Below are positions 43,701-51,501 of a DNA stretch of 64,000 bases, one piece after another; the first letter of the stretch is position 1, and the number at the start of each line of letters is the position of its first letter. The notes beneath the pieces are model-generated. The model ran no database searches, had not been told where the DNA came from, and was given only the letters and a program-made list of their open reading frames with translations. The position numbers were made by a program, and so were the translations under genes. This DNA is from Longibacter salinarum (GTDB taxonomy: Bacteria; Bacteroidota; Rhodothermia; Rhodothermales; Salinibacteraceae), in assembly GCF_002554795.1 (NCBI RefSeq), contig NZ_PDEQ01000011.1:42625-106624 (forward strand), written 5' to 3'.

Positions 43701-43959
43701 CGTGGCCCTGCACGGGCAGGTGCTGGCGCGCATGTACGGCGGGGCGGCGATGGCCGTCGCCCTGATGGACGCCTCCGAGTTGGACCGCTATGCACGGCGC
43801 GCGGTGCTGTTCGCCGCCTGCGAGACCAGCAAGATGCTCATCCTGGGTAGCTTTAGCGGTGGCTTTAAGGTTGCCGAGCGTGCTGCAGAAGCCGTTGGAA
43901 ATATGGACGACATGCTTGGGGCCACCGGCGCCCCCAATCCGTTCTCGTGCCCGGGTTGA
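40762..43959 (+). CDS. Tat-exported protein with transglutaminase-like and vWA domains
   Basis: The 1065-residue product starts at ATG 40762; the first ~20 residues repeat MPDES/MPDEP. Tat motif RRDFLKRS (~35) precedes a hydrophobic stretch ending LPGC, so it is probably a Tat-exported lipoprotein. Residues ~65-175 resemble a transglutaminase-like core (WGTRATLRGGAGTPREKADL), but the catalytic Cys position is not Cys. Residues ~460-600 form a von Willebrand A domain with the metal-binding DQSTS (485-489) and a later DGEPTDG. After ~600 comes a beta-rich part and a C-terminal helical region with two hydrophobic Gly/Ala-rich segments. Function is unknown; it may be a surface scaffold. Convincing family assignment needs a profile search. 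Confidence 0.7.
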   Translation: MPDESTSNESMPDEPMPDESLAERLLSLFDGTIDRRDFLKRSAGLAGSAALAATLPGCVSGCEGEPPKIEGPLPYAVWEQMQQALRTSPDHLPAQADRLVEEGDPEAIFQFVRDRIATYPPPTSYWGTNDLVNGVRWGTRATLRGGAGTPREKADLLANLYQRAGLEAEVVTSPDSRADSERDAFYHPVETPFAPQIDPETVTHWRKELGLPETAASDAIPRIDEDGQESAALAKRLLDVLPEDAKEADAFSARWQQAVGVRLSDENESELYANPSRPNASLGAPPVDNDQLTPADEANDPLAVEVTLEAAVSSAPEERFELVSGQWTADEVAGRQLLVRMAPTMELEELLEARLNDVRIFAPILAMQAPNLSETEAAKLSEHGDAVTIDGDRLESHDDGTLTYNGRTLQGSGDGTDPATVETIEMQAVAEGFPHVTLQVRPLDEDGEVVNGLPASAFAVKDEGEAVGFTLSANRDAPIVRILADQSTSMPEPFRGESMEQLVGTVREEVLEEYPNADVRFRETNSDQWTALKDAARGDANLIVYVHDGEPTDGLNDEIRRVLESGPPAVILDVTDRLATQRADGAENPFDKMADTTGGAAFSVSGGEREAARNVILDYLDEFEVTDPYRLAYRAPTKSGGERTVRLRLNDGGNTESTASYTAEAAEPPVQLSSLHLTVQVGDTEVQRTLAGWDEQGETGPTDADLRAVRGALFGTHLLSFEAAAPSTAIVVDDFLSAKITHKPVDLAAREGAGVQRIKKKLRQGTRFLPSEPLLLHAPLPTPADGNARTYETGLRAVLFSTHFTFGEDYVSTRADVLPTAGFTTAAPDPRVAFRRTLRQTARLAVTEHALFSDTTRSRLADRPLRTLNTYTPYYYDAANMSDEQKMPWQHAARNAWTQRDQYFLGPEDGEGPPAFWSVTQDTGALLGLLADGSGGGSRRERIEESIDALSQTFAVLNLWVGGAVSAGAINPIGGVALGAVALHGQVLARMYGGAAMAVALMDASELDRYARRAVLFAACETSKMLILGSFSGGFKVAERAAEAVGNMDDMLGATGAPNPFSCPG

Positions 43960-44235
43960 GCCACACGGTCCGGTAGCGCAGCGCCTGCACCCTATCAAAC
44001 GATTGATCCCCCCGAACTCCTCCTGATCACACGTGCGCCTCGCCTGGCCTCGTCTTCTCCCGACGCGTTCATGTACGAACGAAAGGACTTCTTTACAAAC
44101 CAGTTCGCGATTGCCGTAATGTTACGTCCGGGCATGAACCTGTTCGTGGGCGGGCTCTTGGATTCATCCCCGTGCCGGAGTGTCTTTGTGTAATCCGGTG
44201 AGGCCCCACGAGCTTCTGCTCAGCACCATCGCGCC
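43960..44235. other. Intergenic region with a small plus-strand frame
   Basis: The 276 bases between the vWA and ASPIC genes include a 40-codon frame at 44071-44193 starting MYERKDFFTNQFAIAVMLRP. Its composition is protein-like but nothing else supports it. Confidence 0.35.
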
Positions 44236-45606
44236 ATGTTTCGCGACGCCACGTCCCTCATCAACAAGAATCCCGTTCAGCGAAACTACGGCGTCGCTGT
44301 CGGACAACTCCGACATCAAGGGGAGTTCGAGCTTCTTGTCGCGGGATATACGGGGCGCAATCTCGTCTTCGCCTGGGATGGAACTCGGTTTACGGAGCTG
44401 GAAACCACGTCGATCGCAGATTCCGAACGGCAGGCGATTGGAATTGCCTCAGCCGACGTGAATGGGGACGGGACGGAGGAAGTCTACGTGCTAAACACGG
44501 ATACTTTCGCCGGGCGCAAGCGCTTTGCCGATCGACTCTTTGCCGGCAATGGCTCCGATGCATGGACAAATTTGTTCGACGACCCGGAGAACGAACGTTC
44601 CCGCAACCTCACGGCCGGTCGCTCCGTCGCAGTCGTCGACCGCACAGGCAATGGTCGGTACGGCTTCTTTGTCGCGAACTACGGCGGTCCGATGCGCCTG
44701 TACGAAGTGAATGACCGTCACGTCGTTGATGTCGCCGAAGAAGCCGGCGTCGCTTTATCGACCGGTGGACGCGGCGTGATCGCAGCACCCATCCTGACGC
44801 CGCAGATGGATATTTTCTGCGTGAACGAGAACGGCCCAAACTTTCTCTTCGAAAATCAGGGAGACGGGACGTTCAAGGAAACCGCTGCCCGACGTGGGGT
44901 CGCCGACCGATACGAGCACGGCCGCGGCGTGGATGCAATCGATCACGGCGAAGGCGGCCCCTTCGGCGTCGTATACGGCAACTGGCAGGGACGGCATCGC
45001 CTCTTCGCTCAGCAGAGCGGAGGTTCATTTCTGGATGTCACTCCGGACGCAATGGCCTCTCCCTCCCGCGTACGAACCGTGATTGCTGCCGACTTCGACA
45101 ACGACGGTTACCAGGAGGTCTTCTTTAACAATATCGGCGAACCGAATCGCCTCTTCGCACAGCGGGATGGGTCCTGGGTCCAGATCGACGCGGGAGATGC
45201 CACCGAACCGCAAGGGCTGGGCACGGGTGCTGCTGTGGCCGACTTTGACGGCGATGGCCGGCTGGAACTGTTCGTCGCCCATGGCGAGACGGGAGCGCAG
45301 CCCCTCTCACTCTACCACAGCCGCGGCGCATCGGATAACCACCACTACATTCGTATTGCGCCACTTACAAAGCACGGCGCACCGGCGCGCGGAGCCGTCG
45401 TTACCTGTACCGCTAGCGGTCGCACGCAGCGGCGCAACGTAGACGCCGGCAGCGGCTACCTGTGCCAGATGGAGCCCGTTGCCCACTTTGGCCTCGGCAC
45501 AACGGACACAGCCGAAGAAGTCGAAGTGCGCTGGCCCGACGGTACGACCCACCGCCTTGAGGAACCCGAAGTCGACCAGCTGCACAGCATCCCCTATCCG
45601 AACTAA
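44236..45606 (+). CDS. FG-GAP/VCBS repeat protein with ASPIC/UnbV domain
   Basis: This 456-residue protein has seven-bladed-propeller-type FG-GAP repeats: SADVNGDGTEEVYVLN (~75), VDRTGNGRYGFFVAN, FDNDGYQEVFFNN (~280) and VADFDGDGRLELFVAHG (~337), each with a calcium-binding DxNxDG-like loop. The C-terminal ~90 residues are an ASPIC/UnbV domain (GAVVTCTASGRTQRRNVDAGSGYLCQMEPVAHFGLGTTDTAEEVEVRWPDG). Related proteins (CRTAC1) are usually secreted, yet no signal peptide is present here. The start at 44236 gives MFRDATSLINKNPVQRNYGVAVGQL, which fits the family. A 20-bp tandem repeat begins at its stop codon. Confidence 0.85.
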   Translation: MFRDATSLINKNPVQRNYGVAVGQLRHQGEFELLVAGYTGRNLVFAWDGTRFTELETTSIADSERQAIGIASADVNGDGTEEVYVLNTDTFAGRKRFADRLFAGNGSDAWTNLFDDPENERSRNLTAGRSVAVVDRTGNGRYGFFVANYGGPMRLYEVNDRHVVDVAEEAGVALSTGGRGVIAAPILTPQMDIFCVNENGPNFLFENQGDGTFKETAARRGVADRYEHGRGVDAIDHGEGGPFGVVYGNWQGRHRLFAQQSGGSFLDVTPDAMASPSRVRTVIAADFDNDGYQEVFFNNIGEPNRLFAQRDGSWVQIDAGDATEPQGLGTGAAVADFDGDGRLELFVAHGETGAQPLSLYHSRGASDNHHYIRIAPLTKHGAPARGAVVTCTASGRTQRRNVDAGSGYLCQMEPVAHFGLGTTDTAEEVEVRWPDGTTHRLEEPEVDQLHSIPYPN

Positions 45607-45650
45607 ACAGCTTCGCTGGTTACTGAACAGCTTTGCTGGTTGCTGAACAG
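45606..45650. repeat. Tandem 20-bp repeat after the ASPIC gene
   Basis: Two full 20-bp copies of AACAGCTTYGCTGGTTRCTG (45606-45625 and 45626-45645) and the first five bases of a third begin at the last base of the stop codon. Confidence 0.85.
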
Positions 45651-45695
45651 TCTAGCTACGAAAGGACTGTCATTAAAAGCCGTCGGCTCGGTGCC

Positions 45696-46472
45696 CTACG
45701 TCCGACCGATGCGCAGCGGGGCCGGCCAGCGGAGCGTCCGAACGCGGTCGGCCTCCCCCCAGGCACGGCGTAGGTCCTCCTCAATCTCGGCGATCGGATC
45801 CGCCTCCCGCTCTGCACGATAGCGTTGCGACGCCGACCATGTCCGTAGGTAGCCGACGGTTTCGGCGAGCGTCCAGTCCATGCGCAACTCCACCTCCGGG
45901 GCCTCGATCTCGTCGAACGGAAACGGAAGCGACTGATAGCCCGTCTCGATGTGTCGGCGTTCAGGTGGCCAGTACGGACCGACCACATCCTCGTAGTAGC
46001 GGCGGAGCACGGGGTTAATCGCACTCGCCTCCGCGTCCCCTTCCGGTACGTGGAAGAGCGAATACGTCCACACTGCAATCACGCCACCCGGACGCAGAAC
46101 GCGGCGTGCTTCCGGATAAAACCGATCGAGGTCGAACCAGTGCAGCGCCTGGGCGACCGTCACGAGATCCACCGTGTTGTCCGCGATGGAGACGTTTGCC
46201 GCCGGCGCCACATGATACTCGACGCGGGCGTGAGGAAGGGCGTGTTTGATTTGCTCTGCACTGGCGTCGGTGGCAATCACACGCTTCGCCCGGCGAGCAA
46301 GCGCTATGGCCGCCTGCCCATTTCCCGTCCCGCAATCCCACACGAGATCGAGCGCACGGCATGGAGCCGTAATCGCATCGAACAGGGCGTCCGGATACGT
46401 CGGGCGGAATCGCGCGTAGTCGGCGGCATGGCCGGAGAAATGGTCGTCGAAGGCGTCAGACACGGTCGTCAC
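45696..46472 (-). CDS. Class I SAM-dependent methyltransferase
   Basis: The 258-residue product begins DAFDDHFSGHAADYARFRPTYPDALFDAI, typical of the Crg1/TMT1-like methyltransferase group. Motif I is DLVWDCGTGNGQAAIALA (~44), followed by VIATDASAEQI (acidic residue for ribose), VDLVTVAQALHWFD and VLRPGGVIAVWTYS. The substrate cannot be deduced; relatives methylate small acids such as trans-aconitate. It overlaps the coaE stop codon by four bases (ATGA) and is translationally coupled to it. Confidence 0.85.
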   Translation of the reverse strand: MTTVSDAFDDHFSGHAADYARFRPTYPDALFDAITAPCRALDLVWDCGTGNGQAAIALARRAKRVIATDASAEQIKHALPHARVEYHVAPAANVSIADNTVDLVTVAQALHWFDLDRFYPEARRVLRPGGVIAVWTYSLFHVPEGDAEASAINPVLRRYYEDVVGPYWPPERRHIETGYQSLPFPFDEIEAPEVELRMDWTLAETVGYLRTWSASQRYRAEREADPIAEIEEDLRRAWGEADRVRTLRWPAPLRIGRT

Positions 46473-47065
46473 GGGCCGGTAATCGTGCGGTAGAGATCGA
46501 TACTTTTCTGCCGGAGATCATCGAGGGAGCCATCGTTCTCCACGACGTAGTCCGCCCGTCGCCGCAGTTCATCCTGGGAGAGCTGGTGGCTCATTCGAGC
46601 GCGCACCTCGTCTGGCGTCGTGTCGTCTCGATCGACCACCCGCGCAATGCGCTCCTCGTCGGGAGCCACCACGACGGCGACGGCGTCCAGGTGCTTATCA
46701 CCACCGGACTCGAAGATCAGCGCGGCCTCATGCACAAGCACCTCCACGCCCTCGTCCCGTGCTCGCTCGGCCGTTTTCGCGAACGCCTCGTGGACGCGAG
46801 GGTGAACGATCGCGTTGATCTTCTCCACGTTCTCTGGAGAATTGAACACCACATCGGCCAGGTACGCGCGATTCAGCGATCCATCCTCCTGATAGCTGTC
46901 GTCGCCAAATGCGTTCGTGATGTCGTCGCGGATCCCGTCGTGCTCCGTCATCAGGCGCCGGGCCTCCAGATCGGCGTAAAACACGCGGGCTCCCTGTTCG
47001 GCGAGAAAACCACAGACGGTCGTCTTTCCACTTCCAATGCCACCGGTTACGCCGAGTGTTGTCAT
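46469..47065 (-). CDS. coaE: Dephospho-CoA kinase
   Basis: The product has 198 residues from ATG 47065 (MTTLGVTGGIGSGKTTVC), the normal start for the family; an ATG at 47122 adds a leader. The P-loop GGIGSGKT, the DLEARRLM substrate element, LNRAYLADVVF, IVHPRVHEAF, VLVHEAALIFESGGDKHLDAVAVVVAP and RMSHQLSQDELRRRADYVVENDGSLDDL match CoaE throughout. It adds the 3'-phosphate in the last step of coenzyme A synthesis. The methyltransferase gene follows with a four-base overlap. Confidence 0.95.
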   Translation of the reverse strand: MTTLGVTGGIGSGKTTVCGFLAEQGARVFYADLEARRLMTEHDGIRDDITNAFGDDSYQEDGSLNRAYLADVVFNSPENVEKINAIVHPRVHEAFAKTAERARDEGVEVLVHEAALIFESGGDKHLDAVAVVVAPDEERIARVVDRDDTTPDEVRARMSHQLSQDELRRRADYVVENDGSLDDLRQKSIDLYRTITGP

Positions 47066-47224
47066 GCGAGGAAAAATGTTGAACTGGATACGGATGATAT
47101 AGACGAAACGTGCCGGCTCCATCCCCGCTATGACGGCGGACGGACCGGCACGATGGCGTGTGGCGCGTGGGTCGAACAGGTTTATCCTCGCCCGACGAAC
47201 ATCACAGCAGGAAAACGGCGGGGA

Positions 47225-47569
47225 TCACCCGGGAGGCCAATCCATCCGACGTCCGCCCAGGAGGTGTAGATGCAGGTGATAGACGGTCTGACCTCCATCG
47301 TCGCCGCAATTGATGACGGTCCGATAACCATCCCGTAGACCTTCGTCTCGGGCGATATTGCGGGCGGCGATGAAGAGATGACCGACGATCTCACGGTCTT
47401 CCTCCTGTAGGTCGTCGAGGCTCGGGATGGGCTTTCGCGGCACGATCAAGATGTGCGTGGGTGCCTGCGGATTGATATCCCGAAAAGCAACGCAGTGGTC
47501 ATCGTCGTAGACGATATCTGCGTCTACTTCGCCATCGATAATTTTCTGAAACAGCGTTGGTTCCGACAT
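47225..47569 (-). CDS. HIT-family hydrolase
   Basis: The product has 114 residues from ATG 47569 (MSEPTLFQKIIDGEVDADIVYDDDHCVAF). The His-triad motif is YHLHLHLLGG near the C-terminus, preceded by INCGDDGGQTV. This is the HinT/PKCI-like branch, which removes AMP from phosphoramidates. RDINPQAPTHILIVPRKPI is the conserved N-terminal block. The ORF is compact and complete. It is separated from coaE by about 160 bases. Confidence 0.93.
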   Translation of the reverse strand: MSEPTLFQKIIDGEVDADIVYDDDHCVAFRDINPQAPTHILIVPRKPIPSLDDLQEEDREIVGHLFIAARNIARDEGLRDGYRTVINCGDDGGQTVYHLHLHLLGGRRMDWPPG

Positions 47570-48208
47570 GGCGTCGTGGAATAAGGAGACGGTCGGACGG
47601 TTCATTCGGCAATATAGGAGGCGTCAAAGCGGAAGAGCAAGACCATGCAGCCCCGAAGAACGAGTCATCAAGTATACAGATTTTACCCCGATTCGTACCG
47701 ACGGGCCAGATGGGACGCATTCTGTGCCACTAATACTGAATCCAAATGATCGTGTCCAGATGTCGGGCCTCGGATGTGAGGTCGATTCGATCGAAAAAGG
47801 GGCAAGAGACGCAGGAATCAACATTTTCTGGTACCCTCAAGCCTACGAAACGCTTCCAATGACGATCGTGACCCCCGACATTGTCAATTTGGGTTAGGCA
47901 TGAATCGAAACCTATTTCGACAAAACGGCGCATGGTCATATCGTTTTCCCCGACGTCGTACCCGAGGGGGGGATGATCCCTGCCTAAACCGAAGCGTTCC
48001 TCTTCCAACCTCCCGGTCTTGTTCTCGAACGTCCCGTTTGCAAAACGTACAGGCACACTCTCCCTGAATGTCCTTCGTATTGAAGGCTGAATTGCACGTC
48101 CGTCAGCGTACCGACCGAGATGTGCTGGATACAATCCTCGTCGAATTGGACAGCCCCGCACGTCGCGGGTTGCTCAGGAGGACCTACTGCCTGCAAATCG
48201 CGAGGACG
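47570..48208. other. Intergenic region with competing frames
   Basis: In these 639 bases a plus-strand frame (to 47897) and two minus-strand frames (47730-48161 and 47984-48196) overlap. The minus-strand stretch AVQFDEDCIQHISVGTLTD (inside 47984-48196) and IGFDSCLTQIDNVGGHDRHW (inside 47730-48161) look protein-like and might be a frameshifted gene at the end of the sugar operon. The plus-strand stretch KYTDFTPIRTDGPDGTHSVP is similarly ambiguous. No family was recognised, so none is called. Confidence 0.4.
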
Positions 48209-50689
48209 TCAGGTGGCAGTCACCAGATGTGGAGAAAGATCGAGCGCATCCAGCATGTCGCTCACCTCGTCCCGGTAGAGACCGTTCATGAGCACGACCA
48301 GATCGGGCTGTAGTTCGACCAGAGCCTCGGGCGCCACAATCGGTTGCCCCGTGCCGGCAACGAAGCGTCCCTGCTTCGATGGGTTGATATCGACAATGGC
48401 CGGGACCGCCCGAGCCGCCGGGACCGCATTCAAAAACGTCACGCCTTTGGACCCCGCGCCCCACAGGACAACCGTCTCGCCTTTCTGGGCGGCCTGTGAC
48501 AGCGTTTTACTCCAGCGGTCGTGCTTCTCATGGTAGCGTTTGGAAAAGCCGTCCACCCGGTTGCGGAGTACCCGTTCGTGTCCAGCAACATCGGTATCCG
48601 GTTGCTCGGGAGGCAATCCGGAAACCGCGGGTCGCAAGTCCACGCTCAGGTACTGACCTCCGAACGACTCCTCCATGCGGAGTACATCGAAGCCGGTTTG
48701 CCGCGCCAGCTCTCGGATCGACTGCGGCGTGTAATACGACACGTGCTCGTAGATGAGGTCCCAGATCGCTCCCTTCCGGAGCATGAAGTCCGCATTCGGC
48801 ACCTCCAGATAAACGACCGTATCGGAGTGCCAACGGGAGGCCTGGCGGATCGTCCGCATGAATAACAGTGGCTCCGAAATATGCTCCAGCACGTGGCGGC
48901 AGGTGATCAGTCGGGCCTCGATCTCGGCGTACGCGCTTCTGTATTCGTCCGGGATAATGGTGATGCCGCGACCGACGGCGGGGTCCACGTTCTCGGAATC
49001 ATAGCTCGGATCGAAGCCCACGCCTCGGTTATTTCCGGCCTCGCACATCAGCGTTAGAAACTCGCCGTTTCCGCAACCGATGTCTGTCACCGTTTCACCA
49101 CGAACATCGTACGTGCGAACGAGACGACGGGCGAGCTCAGAAGCAAAGGCCTGAAACCGAGGCGAATGGTGCAGCGAGTTCTCGTACGTCTGCGAATAGG
49201 CAATCCGCGTGGAATCGAACGCAGCGTTGAACAGGTGACCAGACGCGGGAGAAAACACGAGGTCGATGTCATCCCGCTCGGCGACCATAGCGTCCTCTCG
49301 GCTGTCGTACAGTACATTACACAGGACCGGCACCTCCCGGATCGACAAAACGGGTGTTGTGTCTCTTGTCTTCGTAATCGGACACACCGAACCGTCGTGC
49401 GCGTCGACCACCGGCATCCCTGCAGGCTCGGATTGCTGTCGTAGCGTACGTGCAGACGGGTCTTCATCTACATGCCAGATATCCGTCTCCACGCCAAGGT
49501 CGGTAAGCTGTTGTTCGATTTCGGAGCGATAAATCGGGTTCATGATGAGCACGACGTCCGGATCTAGCATTGGCACCTCGTCCGGCGACAGTACCCGATG
49601 GGCGGTACCCGGCAAAAAGTGGTCGTGCTTGTACGGGTTCACGTCCACCACGCCCGCGACTTCATCCGTCAGACCGAGCGTTGTGAGAAACGCAACGGCC
49701 TTCGATCCACCTCCCCAGATGAGGACGCGCTGCCCCTCCCGGCTCACCTCTTTCAAAAGCGTCTGCCAGCTGCGAATGCGCGGCTTCACCTTCCGAGCGA
49801 ACCGTGCAACGTCAGACGCAATCTCCGCGGGCGACTCCTCGAGTGGATGCGATGCTCCAACCCGCTCCTCCTGAAGGCGCGGGTAGGCTTCGATCATCAG
49901 ATACTGATCGTCGTAGTCGGTCCACAGATCCGTCACCGTGAAACCGGCACGACGAAAGAGACGGGCGAGCGACCCCGGGCTGAAGTAGGAGCAATGTTCG
50001 TGGTAGATGTCCCAGAAGGCCACGTCTCGCAGAACCCGCCGCATCTCCGGCACCTGAAAGAAGACCGGCACGTGGCTTTGATCGCCGATGCCGTTGCGAA
50101 CCATCCGGACAAAGCCCTCCACATCCGGAATGTGCTCGAGCGTCATCTTGCAGCACACCGCGTCGGCATCGACATTGTCACATGCCTCCGAGTAAAAGTC
50201 GCGCACGAACGTAATGCGCTCTGCCGCGGGATGCTGATTGCGCTCCGGTCGATACGCGGGGTCGAATCCGATTCCGGTATTGTCGCCCATCTCGCACAGA
50301 AGCGTCAGAAACTCCCCTTTTCCACACCCGATTTCCAGAATATGCTTGTTGCGCAGGTCGAACCGGTCGATCACGTCCTGCGCAAGGCGACGATGAAAAG
50401 CATTGAACGTCCCAGAGAATCCCTGCGTCTCTTCATATTTCTCCGTGTACTGAATGCTCTCCGCGTCGAACGCCCGGTTCGTGATGAACCCACTGTCTTT
50501 GCAGAGGACGAGTTCGATGTCACCGGTTGGAAACGTGCGTGCCTCATCCTCCGAATCGACGAGGAGAACGCTGTTTACCGGTACATCATGCACCGAAAAA
50601 AACGGATCTTCGTCGGATGCCTGAAATGGTGACTTCGGCACATCCGCAGAAAGAGAGGGAGAAGATGACATAGCAGAAGAGATAGACAT
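48209..50689 (-). CDS. Fused double sugar C-methyltransferase-like protein
   Basis: The product has 826 residues from ATG 50689 (820 from ATG 50671) and contains two complete copies of the NovU/TylC3-type architecture. Copy 1 has motif I ILEIGCGKGEFLTLL (~121) and the C-terminal Rossmann-like block VLIWGGGSKAVAFL (~323). Copy 2 has VTDIGCGNGEFLTLM (~536) and VVLWGAGSKGVTFL (~743). Between methyltransferase and C-terminal block each carries EHxSYxxPxS. The usual N-terminal zinc Cys pairs are lost or partial in both copies (LCKDSGFITN, FSPASGHLFN). It is the last gene of the sugar operon, 11 bases after FkbM, and may methylate a branched nucleotide sugar. The fusion itself is unusual. Confidence 0.8.
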   Translation of the reverse strand: MSISSAMSSSPSLSADVPKSPFQASDEDPFFSVHDVPVNSVLLVDSEDEARTFPTGDIELVLCKDSGFITNRAFDAESIQYTEKYEETQGFSGTFNAFHRRLAQDVIDRFDLRNKHILEIGCGKGEFLTLLCEMGDNTGIGFDPAYRPERNQHPAAERITFVRDFYSEACDNVDADAVCCKMTLEHIPDVEGFVRMVRNGIGDQSHVPVFFQVPEMRRVLRDVAFWDIYHEHCSYFSPGSLARLFRRAGFTVTDLWTDYDDQYLMIEAYPRLQEERVGASHPLEESPAEIASDVARFARKVKPRIRSWQTLLKEVSREGQRVLIWGGGSKAVAFLTTLGLTDEVAGVVDVNPYKHDHFLPGTAHRVLSPDEVPMLDPDVVLIMNPIYRSEIEQQLTDLGVETDIWHVDEDPSARTLRQQSEPAGMPVVDAHDGSVCPITKTRDTTPVLSIREVPVLCNVLYDSREDAMVAERDDIDLVFSPASGHLFNAAFDSTRIAYSQTYENSLHHSPRFQAFASELARRLVRTYDVRGETVTDIGCGNGEFLTLMCEAGNNRGVGFDPSYDSENVDPAVGRGITIIPDEYRSAYAEIEARLITCRHVLEHISEPLLFMRTIRQASRWHSDTVVYLEVPNADFMLRKGAIWDLIYEHVSYYTPQSIRELARQTGFDVLRMEESFGGQYLSVDLRPAVSGLPPEQPDTDVAGHERVLRNRVDGFSKRYHEKHDRWSKTLSQAAQKGETVVLWGAGSKGVTFLNAVPAARAVPAIVDINPSKQGRFVAGTGQPIVAPEALVELQPDLVVLMNGLYRDEVSDMLDALDLSPHLVTAT

Positions 50690-50700
50690 GAACGCAGGCC

Positions 50701-51501
50701 TCACGACCGACCGGCAGGATGAGCGAGAAGATGTTCGACGCACCACGCGTTGTTTCGATAGCTTTGCGGGAGCAGTTCAACCCGATACTCGGCCGCGACC
50801 AATCGATCCTGGATTGCCTGCTGTCGAGCCCTGAGGGTGTCTTCTTCGGCGGCGTCGACCTCACAAATGAGAATCGGCCGGCGTGTGCGCAGAATCGACG
50901 ACATGCTGTCGAGAACAACGAGTTCGGCTCCCTCCACGTCGATCTTGATCACATCCGGTGCAGGAAGCCGACCCGCCTCCACCTCTTCATCGAGGCACAC
51001 AGCACGAACAGTGATCTCACCTTTCGCATCGGGCGGAGGCTGGAGTTCCTCGCGGGCGAGCGTGGCGCCCCCCGGATGTTCGGCCAGCGTCAAGGTGATC
51101 GTCCCGGATTCTTCAGCGACAGCGCCTTCCACGACCTGAATGTGATCGAACGTGTTCAGCGACGCATTCCGGCGAATCAGGCGGGCATTTTCGGGCACCG
51201 GCTCGAACGAGTACACACGACCGCTCGACCCGACGGCACGGGCGGCAATCAGAGAGAAAAACCCCACATTGGCTCCGATGTCGTATGCCACGGCCCCTGG
51301 CCTGAGTACGTCCATCAGAGCACGTTGCACGGGCATCTCAGCCGTTCCGTCTTGATACACCCGACTCCGACTGGAATCCATGCGAAGCCCCTCGCCGGGC
51401 CCATCGGCAATCGTAAATGTGGATCCGTTCCAGATCCGCGTCACGGTGTCGGATACGTCCCGCAGCCGTTTCCAGACCGTACTCATCGTCGTTTGTCTCA
51501 T
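50701..51501 (-). CDS. FkbM-family methyltransferase
   Basis: The product has 266 residues from ATG 51501, whose ATGA overlaps the stop of the preceding gene; Met6 at 51486 is also possible. AVAYDIGANVGFFSLIAARAVGSSGRVYSFEPVPENARLIRRN is the FkbM signature, followed by VVEGAVAEESGTITL and DVIKIDVEGAELVVLDSM. FkbM enzymes add methyl groups to hydroxyls of sugars or polyketides; here a surface sugar is likely because all neighbours are sugar enzymes. It is coupled to the upstream and downstream genes. Confidence 0.9.
   Translation of the reverse strand: MRQTTMSTVWKRLRDVSDTVTRIWNGSTFTIADGPGEGLRMDSSRSRVYQDGTAEMPVQRALMDVLRPGAVAYDIGANVGFFSLIAARAVGSSGRVYSFEPVPENARLIRRNASLNTFDHIQVVEGAVAEESGTITLTLAEHPGGATLAREELQPPPDAKGEITVRAVCLDEEVEAGRLPAPDVIKIDVEGAELVVLDSMSSILRTRRPILICEVDAAEEDTLRARQQAIQDRLVAAEYRVELLPQSYRNNAWCVEHLLAHPAGRS

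Noticed and set aside
49598..50632. 344-codon plus-strand frame under the fused methyltransferase
   Set aside because: Antisense shadow of clear methyltransferase motifs.
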